Shown: piece by piece, positions 50,712 to 58,598 of the stretch
Position numbering within the stretch: the first letter of the stretch is position 1
Layout of the letters: each line of letters begins with the position of its first letter
Assembly: GCA_900540205.1 (NCBI GenBank)
Contig: UQER01000015.1
Span: 7,990 to 71,989, forward strand
Origin: an uncultured Porphyromonadaceae bacterium
GTDB taxonomy: Bacteria; Bacteroidota; Bacteroidia; Bacteroidales; Muribaculaceae
DNA length: 64,000 nt
Direction: 5' to 3'
Notes under the pieces: generated by a model
The model's database searches: none
What the model was told of the DNA's origin: nothing
What the model saw: only the letters and a program-made list of their open reading frames with translations
Program-made: the position numbers and the translations under genes

Positions 50712-50759
50712 CCACAGCAAAAGCGGCCGCGCCAAAGGCGCAGCACGCCCTGTCTATCA

Positions 50760-50841
50760 GCCCGGATGGCGGAATCGGTAGACGCGACGGTCTCAAACAC
50801 CGTTGGAGCAATCCATCCCGGTTCGATCCCGGGTCCGGGTA
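50760..50841 (+). tRNA. tRNA-Leu (anticodon CAA), integration target
   Basis: A class II tRNA: acceptor GCCCGGA (50,760-50,766) pairs with TCCGGGT (50,834-50,840). The anticodon loop CTCAAAC gives CAA; the long variable arm and T arm CCCGG-TTCGATC-CCGGG are complete. The 3' end is the left att site of the inserted element, which restores a complete tRNA. Confidence 0.95.
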
Positions 50842-50842
50842 C
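50829..50842 (+). repeat. Left att site (tRNA 3' end)
   Basis: CCGGGTCCGGGTAC spans the T arm and acceptor 3' strand of tRNA-Leu(CAA) and is identical to 58,161-58,174. Confidence 0.9.
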
Positions 50843-50892
50843 TGATAATGACTGATAATTGCTTGATTTTCAGTCATTATTTCTTTTATAAC

Positions 50893-50911
50893 GTGTACTA
50901 AAAGTGTACTA
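50893..50911 (+). repeat. Left arm-type repeat of the element
   Basis: GTGTACTAAAAGTGTACTA holds two GTGTACT copies separated by AAAA, and occurs again as an identical direct repeat at 58,027-58,045. Paired repeats near both ends are what tyrosine integrase arm sites look like; this role is inferred. Confidence 0.65.
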
Positions 50912-51009
50912 TCGGCGAAAATCACGCAATTTCAAGCGAATGAGTTTGTAATTTTTAACAGCCATTCGTTATATTTAATTGCCTTTGTTTTCTTGTTGTA
51001 TGACAATAT

Positions 51010-51037
51010 AAAAAGCCGCTCGGATTGTGAGCGGCTT
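51010..51037 (-). terminator. Terminator of the sigma/membrane-protein pair
   Basis: AAGCCGCTC (51,013-51,021) and GAGCGGCTT (51,029-51,037) form a 9-bp stem with a T-rich tail (TTTTTATA) on the minus strand. No gene is seen between the att site and 51,063. Confidence 0.75.
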
Positions 51038-51063
51038 ACTTGGGGAGTATGAATAGGCTGGAT

Positions 51064-51615
51064 TTATTCCTTGATGGAATTGAGGTCACGGAATAGTTTT
51101 ACGTATTGCGGCCACATATAGACTATGCCGTAAACGATAGCAAACAGTATAGTAGCAACCATCGCCCAAAAACCTGTGTGGTTATAACTCCAAAAGGATT
51201 GGAAAAGGAGTGTAAAGAAGATGACGAGGCAAACAATGAAGAACACCTCTCCCGAAATCATCATCAGCTTTATGTTTGCCGTCTTGGAAAAAAGATTGGC
51301 CGGAGAGAGAGACGCCACATCTATACGGTTTAGTTGGAGATACACAAAGATGTACCACACCGCACCCACAGCAAGACATACAGCCATGCCAATTTTAAGA
51401 TAGTTGGGGAACGATTGAGGTTCTACGTTGCCGAGTGCCATTGCTGTGAAAACAATAGCGAGGATGATGCAGGATACAAATCCTTGACGGATTTTTTTGA
51501 GTATCTTGGTTTTGGCAGTTTGGGAGGTTGACACATTTATCTTGATGTCAGAGTTTGTCTTTGCGAGCACCTGCTCAAGCGTTGACATACTTTTCTTAAG
51601 TTCGTTGAGTTGCAT
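51064..51615 (-). CDS. Membrane protein paired with the element's sigma factor
   Basis: A 183-residue protein not matching a named family. It starts at the ATG at 51,615, 1 nt after the sigma stop. An N-terminal 40-residue soluble helical part (MQLNELKKSMSTLEQVLAKT) precedes four membrane helices (FVSCIILAIVFTAMALGN, MAVCLAVGAVWYIFVYLQL, VFFIVCLVIFFTLLFQSF, WAMVATILFAIVYGIVY). Soluble-N-terminus plus membrane helices immediately behind an ECF sigma is the layout of an anti-sigma factor, although no known anti-sigma fold is visible. Function is inferred from position. Confidence 0.72.
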   Translation of the reverse strand: MQLNELKKSMSTLEQVLAKTNSDIKINVSTSQTAKTKILKKIRQGFVSCIILAIVFTAMALGNVEPQSFPNYLKIGMAVCLAVGAVWYIFVYLQLNRIDVASLSPANLFSKTANIKLMMISGEVFFIVCLVIFFTLLFQSFWSYNHTGFWAMVATILFAIVYGIVYMWPQYVKLFRDLNSIKE

Positions 51616-51616
51616 A

Positions 51617-52108
51617 TTACATTTGTTTTGAAAGTTTGTCTTTAATTCGGTGGATTTTAACTGCAACAGTGTTGCGTTTAAGACCGAGTGCATCAGCTAT
51701 TTCATCATAGGAATACTCATCAAGCCAAAGGAGTATAATAGCTTTCTCCATATCTTCAAGTTTATTTATTAGTGAGTGCAGGACTTGAAGATTCTCCTTT
51801 TGTGCATCGTCAATCTCGGAAGAGAGGTCGAGCAGACCAAAATCAACCGACACGGTTTCTATGGTTGATTTTGACGAGCGCAAGGCCATGAGTGCCGAAT
51901 TTACTGCTACCCGATAAATCCATGTAGATATTTTGCTGTCACCTCTAAACTGTTTTAATCCCAGCCAGATATTGACATAAATTTCTTGCCGAAGGTCATC
52001 AAACGGCAATTTATCGGTAGCATAGAAATAGCTGACCTTGTTGATGATTCGGGAGTGCTGCTTTATGAGCGAGGCAAAATCCCTTTCGTTAGTTGGTGGG
52101 TCTGTCAT
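51617..52108 (-). CDS. ECF-type RNA polymerase sigma factor
   Basis: A 163-residue sigma factor starting at the ATG at 52,108 (MTDPPTNERDFASLIKQHSR). Region 2 is LPFDDLRQEIYVNIWLGLKQ followed by a WIYRVAVNSAL segment, and region 4 reads EKAIILLWLDEYSYDEIADAL and LKRNTVAVKIHRIKDKL. Region 3 is short, as in ECF factors. It would direct a set of promoters, perhaps for element genes, under control of the membrane partner downstream. It is cargo-like: similar mobilizable elements do not need a sigma factor for transfer. Confidence 0.88.
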   Translation of the reverse strand: MTDPPTNERDFASLIKQHSRIINKVSYFYATDKLPFDDLRQEIYVNIWLGLKQFRGDSKISTWIYRVAVNSALMALRSSKSTIETVSVDFGLLDLSSEIDDAQKENLQVLHSLINKLEDMEKAIILLWLDEYSYDEIADALGLKRNTVAVKIHRIKDKLSKQM

Positions 52109-52323
52109 ACTTCGTTTGTTTTGTTTGCTTTGCCTCGTTAGGTGCAGATTTAGCCCCGAAAGTTTCATATACGCGAATAATTTTTTTAGATTTTTTGTTT
52201 TTCTCCACAAAGTTAGTAATAATCAAGGTACTACGCACTCTTATAATGTAAGATAAAAATAACGGCTATCCCTCCGGTTGAGGTAATTGTGGAGAGATAG
52301 CCATTGTGGTTGCGGTGGTAATG

Positions 52324-53652
52324 TCAGCGTCTAATGCCGTGGGATTGCGTTGGCTCTTTTGGTCTGAAACCGAGTTTTTCAAGGAGTTTACGAGCCATAT
52401 CACGGAACCACTGAAAGACGCTCACGCCGTCAATATTCAAGATGAAACGGTGTTCGTTTTCGGGGTCTCTTTCCAATTTGGCAACCGAACCTTCCGTGCG
52501 AAAGGTCTGATTGTGTTCCGACGAGAAAAGGGCTCCGGCAAATCCCACCTTTTCTTGGGCAAGTATGCGCTGCGTGAAACGGTTGGGAAATCCGATGTGG
52601 GTGCAGTATCGTCCCCAATTCAACAAATCTTCAAGGTCGGGGAAATACCGGGCAATATCAGCCTTGTATTTCTTCAAATCTCCGTCCGCCTCGCTGCTCA
52701 GTTTACGCATTTGGAGCCGAGAGACATCATCAGACAGTTTTGACGATGTTGCCTCAAGCGATTTGTTTTCGGCGGCGAGAGAAGAATTAGCCTCGGTCAA
52801 CCGGGAGTTTTCGGAATAGAGTTCATTGTTCTGCTGCCGTATCTCCTCGTTGACTTGCGTGAGCATTTTCTTCCGGGTGTCGAGTGCGGTTGTCCGACAC
52901 TCAAGGCTCTCCACCTTGCTCTCAAGAGATTTTTTCTCTTTGTCGAGCTTTCTTTTCTCAATGGAGAGATTGCCGATGTCTTCTTCAAGACCTTTCTTCT
53001 TCACCATGCAGTCGCGGTAATATTCGTGCTGCCCGATGTGTCGTGCCTCGGAACCACGGATACCACGCTCCAGACCGTATTTCGCCATAGCCTCCGCATA
53101 GATGTCCTGATAGCGGCTCATCTTTCCGCGCTCCATTATGTCGTCGGCGCACAGCCTCGGACGGTTGGCGGCTTTGGTGCGGTAACGCTTCTTTGCCGTC
53201 GCCTCCCTCGCTTTCTTCTTTCTCTCGGCGGTCACTATCGGAACGACCGCGATGTGAAGATGCGGAGTGCGCTCGTCCATGTGCAGTGCGGCTCCGACAA
53301 CATTGTCGCCGCCGAATGTGTCGCGCGCCCATTTTATGTTGTCGGCAATCCATTCGTCGAGCTTGCCGCTGTCGATGATTTTCTGCATACCTTCGTTGTC
53401 GGAGGTCATAACCAGGTTAAGGCACCGGACCTGCCTGTCGGAGATTTTTCGTGTAATCCCGGCATTGGCTATGCGGTGTTCGACAGCCGCCGCAAGCCCT
53501 GTTATCCCGTCGGGATATTCGACCAGATTGTAGCGGTTGAGATGCGTCCTCGCAGGGTCTGCGTTTTCGGGATGGGCGGTGCGCTCGATATGCTTGGCTA
53601 TCGAGTTCAGTGACGAGTTCGCCTTGATGATGTGCAACACTGCGTAGCTCAT
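52324..53652 (-). CDS. MobV/Pre-family relaxase
   Basis: A 442-residue relaxase that nicks oriT and pilots the strand during mobilization. The N-terminus reads MSYAVLHIIKANSSLNSIAK with HIERTAHPEN, and the metal-binding motif HMDERTPHLH is at 124-133, the HxDE-TPHLH signature of MobV. A long coiled coil occupies about residues 215-320. A hairpin-rich stretch upstream (53,690-53,816) is the probable oriT. The downstream gap to the sigma gene (52,109-52,323) holds no gene. Confidence 0.92.
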   Translation of the reverse strand: MSYAVLHIIKANSSLNSIAKHIERTAHPENADPARTHLNRYNLVEYPDGITGLAAAVEHRIANAGITRKISDRQVRCLNLVMTSDNEGMQKIIDSGKLDEWIADNIKWARDTFGGDNVVGAALHMDERTPHLHIAVVPIVTAERKKKAREATAKKRYRTKAANRPRLCADDIMERGKMSRYQDIYAEAMAKYGLERGIRGSEARHIGQHEYYRDCMVKKKGLEEDIGNLSIEKRKLDKEKKSLESKVESLECRTTALDTRKKMLTQVNEEIRQQNNELYSENSRLTEANSSLAAENKSLEATSSKLSDDVSRLQMRKLSSEADGDLKKYKADIARYFPDLEDLLNWGRYCTHIGFPNRFTQRILAQEKVGFAGALFSSEHNQTFRTEGSVAKLERDPENEHRFILNIDGVSVFQWFRDMARKLLEKLGFRPKEPTQSHGIRR

Positions 53653-53689
53653 AGGCGGACGAGTTTAAGTTGCGGAGCAATCGGAGTGT

Positions 53690-53816
53690 ACGGCTTCATG
53701 TTAAGCCGTTCCGGGGATTGACCTACGGTCTTTCCCCGGCTGCACTCGGCATAGTCCGGGCAAGCCCGGCTCTGCCCTCGTTGGCGCGGGGATTCCAAAG
53801 GGGTTGACCTCTTTGG
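53690..53816. other. Hairpin cluster, candidate origin of transfer
   Basis: Four hairpins in a row lie just upstream of the relaxase: ACGGCTT/AAGCCGT (53,690-53,709), CCGGGGA/TCCCCGG (53,711-53,739), CCGGGC/GCCCGG (53,756-53,769) and CCAAAG/CTTTGG (53,795-53,816). The second and fourth share a GGGG-TTGACCT loop segment. The 450-bp region 53,653-54,101 has no convincing gene. MobV oriT sites are typically next to the mob gene. Confidence 0.55.
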
Positions 53817-54101
53817 CATATTGGGGATATTTTCAGCGTATCGGAACGATATGCGGCTCGGAAAATTCCCTAATATGCTAAGGAATTTCCTGCATGGCTG
53901 TAATTTCCGTGCGCGGCAGCACGGATGGGACTGCTCCCCGGAGATGGGTCGCAGGGCGGTAAACCACTGTAATGGGTATAGTGGTACACCGAGAAAAAAC
54001 TCTGTTGTCATCATTTCAAATTCAGGGATAACCCCCGTGCATTCCTTGCACTCTTGCACAGTCGGGAGTGTGCAAGAGTGCAAGGTGTGCATGGGGTAAA
54101 T

Positions 54102-55445
54102 TCAAAGTTTGGAATAAGAGCCGTAGGCATCGCGGGTAAAGAAAACGCCCCGTCTGTCACGAATGAACTTCTTGAACGTGCGTTCCGCCATTCCGCATTT
54201 CCCGGCTATGGCAACTCCCTCGGCGGTGGTGAACGTGGCGGGCAGTTCCGACATCACGGCAAGCTGCACATCGGTCAGCGCGTCCTCTCCGATGATGCCC
54301 TGCACCCTTGTCGCCGTTACCCGGAAATACTCCGTCAGACGGATTGCCCTATCGACGGTCGCCGCCTCTATCGCCTTTTTCTTTTTTGCCCCGCACGCCC
54401 AGTCGGAGATAGCGAGCAGAAGGCAGAACCGCACGGCATAGATTTCAAGTTTGCTGGCAATCGCCGTGAGCGTGTCGCTCCCCTCGGCGTTGCACCGCTC
54501 CGTGGATTCGTTCTGCCATGAATAGAGGCGTTGTAGAGCGTCCGGCGAGAACGGCACACTTTCGGGCATTATGTCGCCGCTGGTGTCAGCCGCCGGAACA
54601 ATCCCGGTCAGTTTGCCGACAATCTCACGCCACGCCGAAACGATGTCGAATGAGGGCGATTTTCTCTCGCTGTTCCATTTCGCCTTTGTCTGGTCGTCCG
54701 GCACCACATAGAGAAAACGCTCGGTGAAACCGTTTGAATTGCGGTTCCCTGCGGCAAGCTCGCCCAGCACTTTGGGCTGGATCGTGCCGATGACGCAGAG
54801 GAACGGATTGCGGATGAACACACCGCTCTGGCTACTCTTGCGGTCTGACATTGCTACCTTGTGGTTGAACACCGACATCCAGAACTCCGATTCGGAGCCG
54901 TTGTTGTAGCGGTTGAAATTCTTGAACCACCCGGCAAGCTCGTCGGCATAGAGGCACAGCCCTCGCGGATTTTCCGAAAGGATGCGGTGTACCGCCTCCG
55001 GCGTTACATCCTGCATAGTGAAGCGGACGCGCCTCGGTTCGGTCGGGTTTGTTTCATAGCCGTTTGCGGCTCTCTCTTTCGGCGGCAGCTCCATCGCCGC
55101 AAGATAGCGTTTCATAGCCTCGGAGAAGATTGCAGACTGCTCCGCGTCGAAATCTATGAGCGGCTGCATGGCGAAGCTCAGCGGGTGGCTCTTGTTGGCT
55201 CCCGGACGCCCTACGAGTGCGACGAAAAGAATACAGTATTCCTGCCACCCTGCCATATGTTCGGCGTTGTGTGTGTTTCCGACAGCGGCGGCAACCGCCG
55301 TCAGCATCGACATGGCGAGATAGTCTTTAGGAAATCCGAGGGTCGTGTTCGCCTCGTCTATGATTTCACGCATCTTTCTCGGAAGCACATCGAGGGGAAA
55401 GGGATTGCGGGAGGTCTTTTCTGTGGTAGTTTCTTCTTTTTTCAT
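54102..55445 (-). CDS. DUF3987 protein (replication/primase-helicase-like)
   Basis: A 447-residue cytosolic protein begun at the ATG at 55,445, overlapping the HTH gene by 4 nt. DUF3987 features are seen: NPFPLDVLPRKMREIIDEAN, a LAMSMLTAVAAAVGN segment, YCILFVALVGRPGANKSHPL (P-loop-like GRPGANKS), LCLYADELAGWFKNFNRYNN, and FTERFLYVVPDDQ. Such proteins replace VirE or RepA-type functions in mobilizable elements of Bacteroidota and are thought to support replication of the excised circle. The exact role is not proven. Confidence 0.85.
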   Translation of the reverse strand: MKKEETTTEKTSRNPFPLDVLPRKMREIIDEANTTLGFPKDYLAMSMLTAVAAAVGNTHNAEHMAGWQEYCILFVALVGRPGANKSHPLSFAMQPLIDFDAEQSAIFSEAMKRYLAAMELPPKERAANGYETNPTEPRRVRFTMQDVTPEAVHRILSENPRGLCLYADELAGWFKNFNRYNNGSESEFWMSVFNHKVAMSDRKSSQSGVFIRNPFLCVIGTIQPKVLGELAAGNRNSNGFTERFLYVVPDDQTKAKWNSERKSPSFDIVSAWREIVGKLTGIVPAADTSGDIMPESVPFSPDALQRLYSWQNESTERCNAEGSDTLTAIASKLEIYAVRFCLLLAISDWACGAKKKKAIEAATVDRAIRLTEYFRVTATRVQGIIGEDALTDVQLAVMSELPATFTTAEGVAIAGKCGMAERTFKKFIRDRRGVFFTRDAYGSYSKL

Positions 55446-55864
55446 CGCCTCCCTCCTTTCCCTGTTGTGGCGGGTACGAGTACGCCGACGGCGTTTCCGT
55501 CGATGAGGCGCGCCTCCGCCCACTGCAACAGCTCCGATTTTCTGAAATGCAGCTTGGAGCCGAATTTCTGGAACGGCACGGTTCCCGCGCTCGTTTCCTT
55601 GTAGAGCTGTCCTTTCTTTATCGGGTAGCCGTTGGAGTTGAGGAACTCCAAAGCACCCTTCATGTCAAGTGATTCACATTCGTTGTCTGCCGTGGTAACG
55701 GCGCGTGCGGAAGCGTTGGCTTCCTTTTCGGCGAGATATTCCTCCACCGACCCCCTTACGAGAAGTTTGAGGACTTCCACCAGAGGGAGATGCAAAAAGT
55801 CAGTCATGTTCATTCGGATTGTGGATGTTTGAGTGGTCTGGAGATTGTTTAGCGCATCGGGCAT
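55442..55864 (-). CDS. Helix-turn-helix protein, probable excisionase/regulator
   Basis: A 140-residue protein. The C-terminal part (about 65-130) reads KGALEFLNSNGYPIKKGQLY and FQKFGSKLHFRKSELLQWAE, the winged-HTH pattern of MerR-like excisionase domains (HTH_17). The start could be at 55,864 or at in-frame ATGs near 55,810. Its stop overlaps the DUF3987 start. In these elements such a protein usually sits between integrase and replication genes and controls excision or transcription. Confidence 0.8.
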   Translation of the reverse strand: MPDALNNLQTTQTSTIRMNMTDFLHLPLVEVLKLLVRGSVEEYLAEKEANASARAVTTADNECESLDMKGALEFLNSNGYPIKKGQLYKETSAGTVPFQKFGSKLHFRKSELLQWAEARLIDGNAVGVLVPATTGKGGRR

Positions 55865-56541
55865 GGGCTTTTAAGGATTAAAAACGTTTGCGGTGTCATC
55901 ATACAGATGTGGGGTGTTGTCAATAGGGTTAATATGTGCCTTCCTGCCCATGACTACACCCGGAGGGATAAGGCAGGCCGGCGGTTAAACTAATATCGGA
56001 CATTCGTCCGTGTGCTTGTAAAATGATGAAAACCACTGAAATATCGGCTTTGATGCCCGGCTTTTGCCACGGGATATAAGGCAATAACGGGGCTGCCTGT
56101 TATCGCGTGCGGATTTTTCCGCGTTGATAACGGTCTTGAAACTGCCTGATTATATCGGCGATAATCACCTTTCACAAGGGTGCGGTCGGCAGAGGGGGAA
56201 CACTGATGCCGCTGTAATCATCATAGCGGTTTTAATCATTGTGCCCGGCACGTCGGCTGCCATTGCTCCGTTACTTTCAACAAGGAGAAATCCGCGATGG
56301 TTCGCAGTGTCCGGCTTTGTCCGCGTTATTCCGCCATGCGTCCAGCTTTTTCTTTTCGGCGGTCATTTCCCCTTTCGGTGGCAACGAAACTACAACCCCG
56401 GCACGGATTATCCAAATTTTCAGCATCTTGCGACTGCGTTTGACTGTCGTAGGACTGAAAATGACTGATACCCTTGTCGGATTGTTATATTAAGATACGA
56501 AAAATTTTTGAATTATGCAAATGTGGAGCGAAAACGGGCGA
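55865..56541. other. Long gene-poor stretch inside the element
   Basis: No convincing gene is seen in about 820 bp between the HTH gene and the integrase stop. Reading frames on the plus strand are short, mixed in composition and without motifs. Short inverted repeats (for example GCGGA-CCGC near 56,111) suggest a regulatory or structural region. A degraded gene cannot be excluded. Confidence 0.35.
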
Positions 56542-56580
56542 TGAGAAGAAAAAGGACACCGGGTATCCCTCCCGATGTCC
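56542..56580 (-). terminator. Terminator of the integrase gene
   Basis: GGACACCGGG (56,554-56,563) and CCCGATGTCC (56,571-56,580) form a stem with one C-A mismatch, followed on the minus strand by CTTTTTCTTC. Confidence 0.7.
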
Positions 56581-56685
56581 GACCACTAAATCCACAATCA
56601 AAATTATTTTGACTGCGATTCCGTATGCAAAGTTAAGCTTTTTAGCTCACATCTACAACCATATAACACTCAATCCCGTGGAAAG

Positions 56686-57933
56686 TTATTCGGGGCTTGC
56701 ATAACTGACACTGCCGAGGCTGTTTATAGCCTTCATCATAAGGTCGTCGTTAGCTCGTGTGTATTTTTCCGTATGCCGTAAGCTGCTATGCCCTAAAAGG
56801 GTTGATACCGTCTTTATATTCGCTCCGCGATTAAGCAAATTAACCCCGAAACTATGTCGGGCGCAGTGCCATGTGATATGCTTGCTAATGCCAGCTCTTT
56901 TAACCCATCTTTTCACAGCCTTTAGGCAAGCGGTATGAGAAGGTAGCGGAAATATTAGACTATCGCGTTCTTCCTCTGTCGCCGGGTATCCTACAAGCGA
57001 TAGAATATCATCGTTAAGAGGGATTACCACACCACTCGCCGAGCTGTGCCCGCGTGTTTTGTTCTGCTCAAAAATCAGAAGTTTGTTGGCGTAATCAATA
57101 TTCCGGAAAGTTATATCGCTTACATCACACCAGCGTAACCCGCAGAATAAGCTAAAGAGAAAAGCTCGTTGTATGACAGGATTTTCATTGGCGTAATGTG
57201 TTGCCATCAACCTTTCTATCTCTTCGGGAGAAAGGATTTCTTTCTTCAAAGTCTTTTCGTCAACCTTGATTGTAATACCCATGCAAGGGTTCTTCGACAA
57301 GATTTCCTTTTCAACGGCATAAGCTATGACTTTCTTGAAACGCTGGAATACTGATTGTGGGCCTTCACCTTTGCCGTGAGCTTTCAGATACTCCACAAAG
57401 GCAAGCATCATTTACTTAGTCAGTTGCTGAGGTCTTATGATTCGGTCATACATCATATATGCCGGAGTTTCGCTGAGAAAAGCACGGAAACGACGATGAG
57501 CCATTTCAATCATGCGTTTGTCTGCTTTGGTGTATGTGTCTATGTATTCTTGAAAGAAATCGTGGAAGTTGGCGATACGCTCTTTCTTCAATCGGTAGCC
57601 TTCCCGGTCTTCAAGCAGACGCTGTTCTCTCTCAAATCGGATTTTCTCGGCAAGAGCCAACGTATTCTTGTTCTGGATGCGCTCTTGTTGGGTACGGGGT
57701 GCAATCCAGATGTATAGGTTCAGATTTTCTTTTCGGCGGTCATGCTTGATTTTGTATTTTTGCTTGCCTTTCATCGCACCTTCGGTGTAATACACCGGGT
57801 TGCCGTCATCATCAACGACGGGAGTTTCGGTTCGCCCGAGGTAAAACTCAAGATAAAGGCTGGCCCGTCCGTCGCTCAGTACGGACTGCTGTAGTTTAGG
57901 GTTTTGTTTGTTCTTTGTCTTGATATTTGCCAT
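56686..57933 (-). pseudogene. Tyrosine integrase interrupted by an in-frame TAA
   Basis: Two open frames in the same reading frame, 57,933-57,412 (173 residues) and 57,411-56,686 (241 residues), are separated only by TAA at 57,414-57,412, directly followed by ATGATG. The first contains the arm-binding and part of the core-binding domain, ending RPQQLTK. The second contains the rest of the core-binding region and all catalytic residues: R in LFCGLRWCDVSD, H-x-x-R in WHCARHSFG, and GHSSLRHTEKY with the nucleophile Tyr. A single base change (for example AAA or GAA to TAA) explains the break. It may be inactive, or remain partly active if the second ATG restarts translation. Confidence 0.85.
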
Positions 57934-58026
57934 AAGTGTAAACTTTTCTTTTCCACAAAATTACACATTCAAAAGTAATTCGTAAATTTGCATTAAAGAG
58001 TCATTAACAGTTCTATAACAACTGTG

Positions 58027-58045
58027 GTGTACTAAAAGTGTACTA
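58027..58045 (+). repeat. Right arm-type repeat of the element
   Basis: Identical 19-mer to 50,893-50,911, same orientation, between the integrase and the right att site. Confidence 0.65.
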
Positions 58046-58160
58046 CTTGGCAAAAAATATCGAAAACGGCTATAAATGAATAGAAGACTGATTACATATA
58101 ACTATCTGAAAACCATTGCGAATGGTTCTATTCATTTTCATGCGTTTTCATATCAATATA

Positions 58161-58174
58161 CCGGGTCCGGGTAC
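58161..58174 (+). repeat. Right att site
   Basis: CCGGGTCCGGGTAC, identical to the tRNA-Leu(CAA) 3' end at 50,829-50,842. Chromosomal sequence resumes after it. Confidence 0.9.
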
Positions 58175-58183
58175 CCCAAAACT

Positions 58184-58217
58184 CCCATGGCTCACTGAGC
58201 TATGGGTGTTTTTTTGT
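58184..58217 (+). terminator. Original terminator of tRNA-Leu(CAA), displaced by the insertion
   Basis: CCCATGGCTC (58,184-58,193) and GAGCTATGGG (58,197-58,206) form a 10-bp stem with one G-U pair and a 3-nt loop, then TGTTTTTTT. It lies 9 nt past the right att site, where a tRNA terminator would have been before insertion. Confidence 0.8.
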
Positions 58218-58494
58218 TCTGCAGTGAGAGACCAAAGACAAGAATGTATTTGGTAAAATAACGTTCCGCCAAATTGTAGGGTCGCGGCCTGCCGCGACTG
58301 CAAGGTGGTATGCCTGATGTGTATGGCGTTTCGCTTGGTTGCAGTTGCGACCCATCGATGGGTGAACAATTGTTGGGGATGATGAGCTGCGCAGGGAATG
58401 GTTGTGAAATAGAAAATTCTGATTTTTATGGAAAACGCAGTAAAATTGGGCTTAAAATCTATGGAAAACGCAGTAAATTTGAGCGGAGAAACAT
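58218..58494. other. Intergenic stretch with small repeats, no gene
   Basis: No gene is supported in 58,175-58,598. It holds a hairpin GTCGCGGC/GCCGCGAC (58,281-58,298) and an 18-bp direct repeat TATGGAAAACGCAGTAAA at 58,427-58,444 and 58,460-58,477. Confidence 0.5.
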
Positions 58495-58530
58495 AAAAAA
58501 GCACCGGGGCGGAGAGCCCGGTGCTTTTTT
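58495..58530. terminator. Bidirectional terminator after the large secreted protein gene
   Basis: AAAAAAGCACCGGG (58,495-58,508) and CCCGGTGCTTTTTT (58,517-58,530) are perfectly inverted, giving a stem flanked by A and T runs on both strands. Confidence 0.85.
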
Positions 58531-58598
58531 GTGGGGATGTGGTGCTGCGCAGAGGAGATGGTCCGCAGGGGGATGGGGTGCCGCTGCGCAGCGGGGGA

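Larger units (their letters stand above)
50829..58174. mobile_element. 7.3-kb integrative mobilizable element in tRNA-Leu(CAA)
   Basis: A 14-bp direct repeat, CCGGGTCCGGGTAC, marks both ends (50,829-50,842 and 58,161-58,174). Inside, all on the minus strand, are a tyrosine integrase (split by a stop), an HTH protein, a DUF3987 protein, a MobV relaxase with an oriT candidate, and an ECF sigma factor with a membrane partner. A 19-bp motif repeated near each end looks like integrase arm sites. No conjugation machinery is present, so transfer would need a helper element. Confidence 0.92.

Noticed and set aside
53653..54092. Minus-strand frame of about 147 codons upstream of the relaxase
   Set aside because: Rich in Cys, Arg and Pro without domain features, and overlaps the hairpin cluster; better read as non-coding oriT region.
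58175..58504. Minus-strand frame near the right att site
   Set aside because: It runs through terminators, direct repeats and the att site and has no coding-like features.
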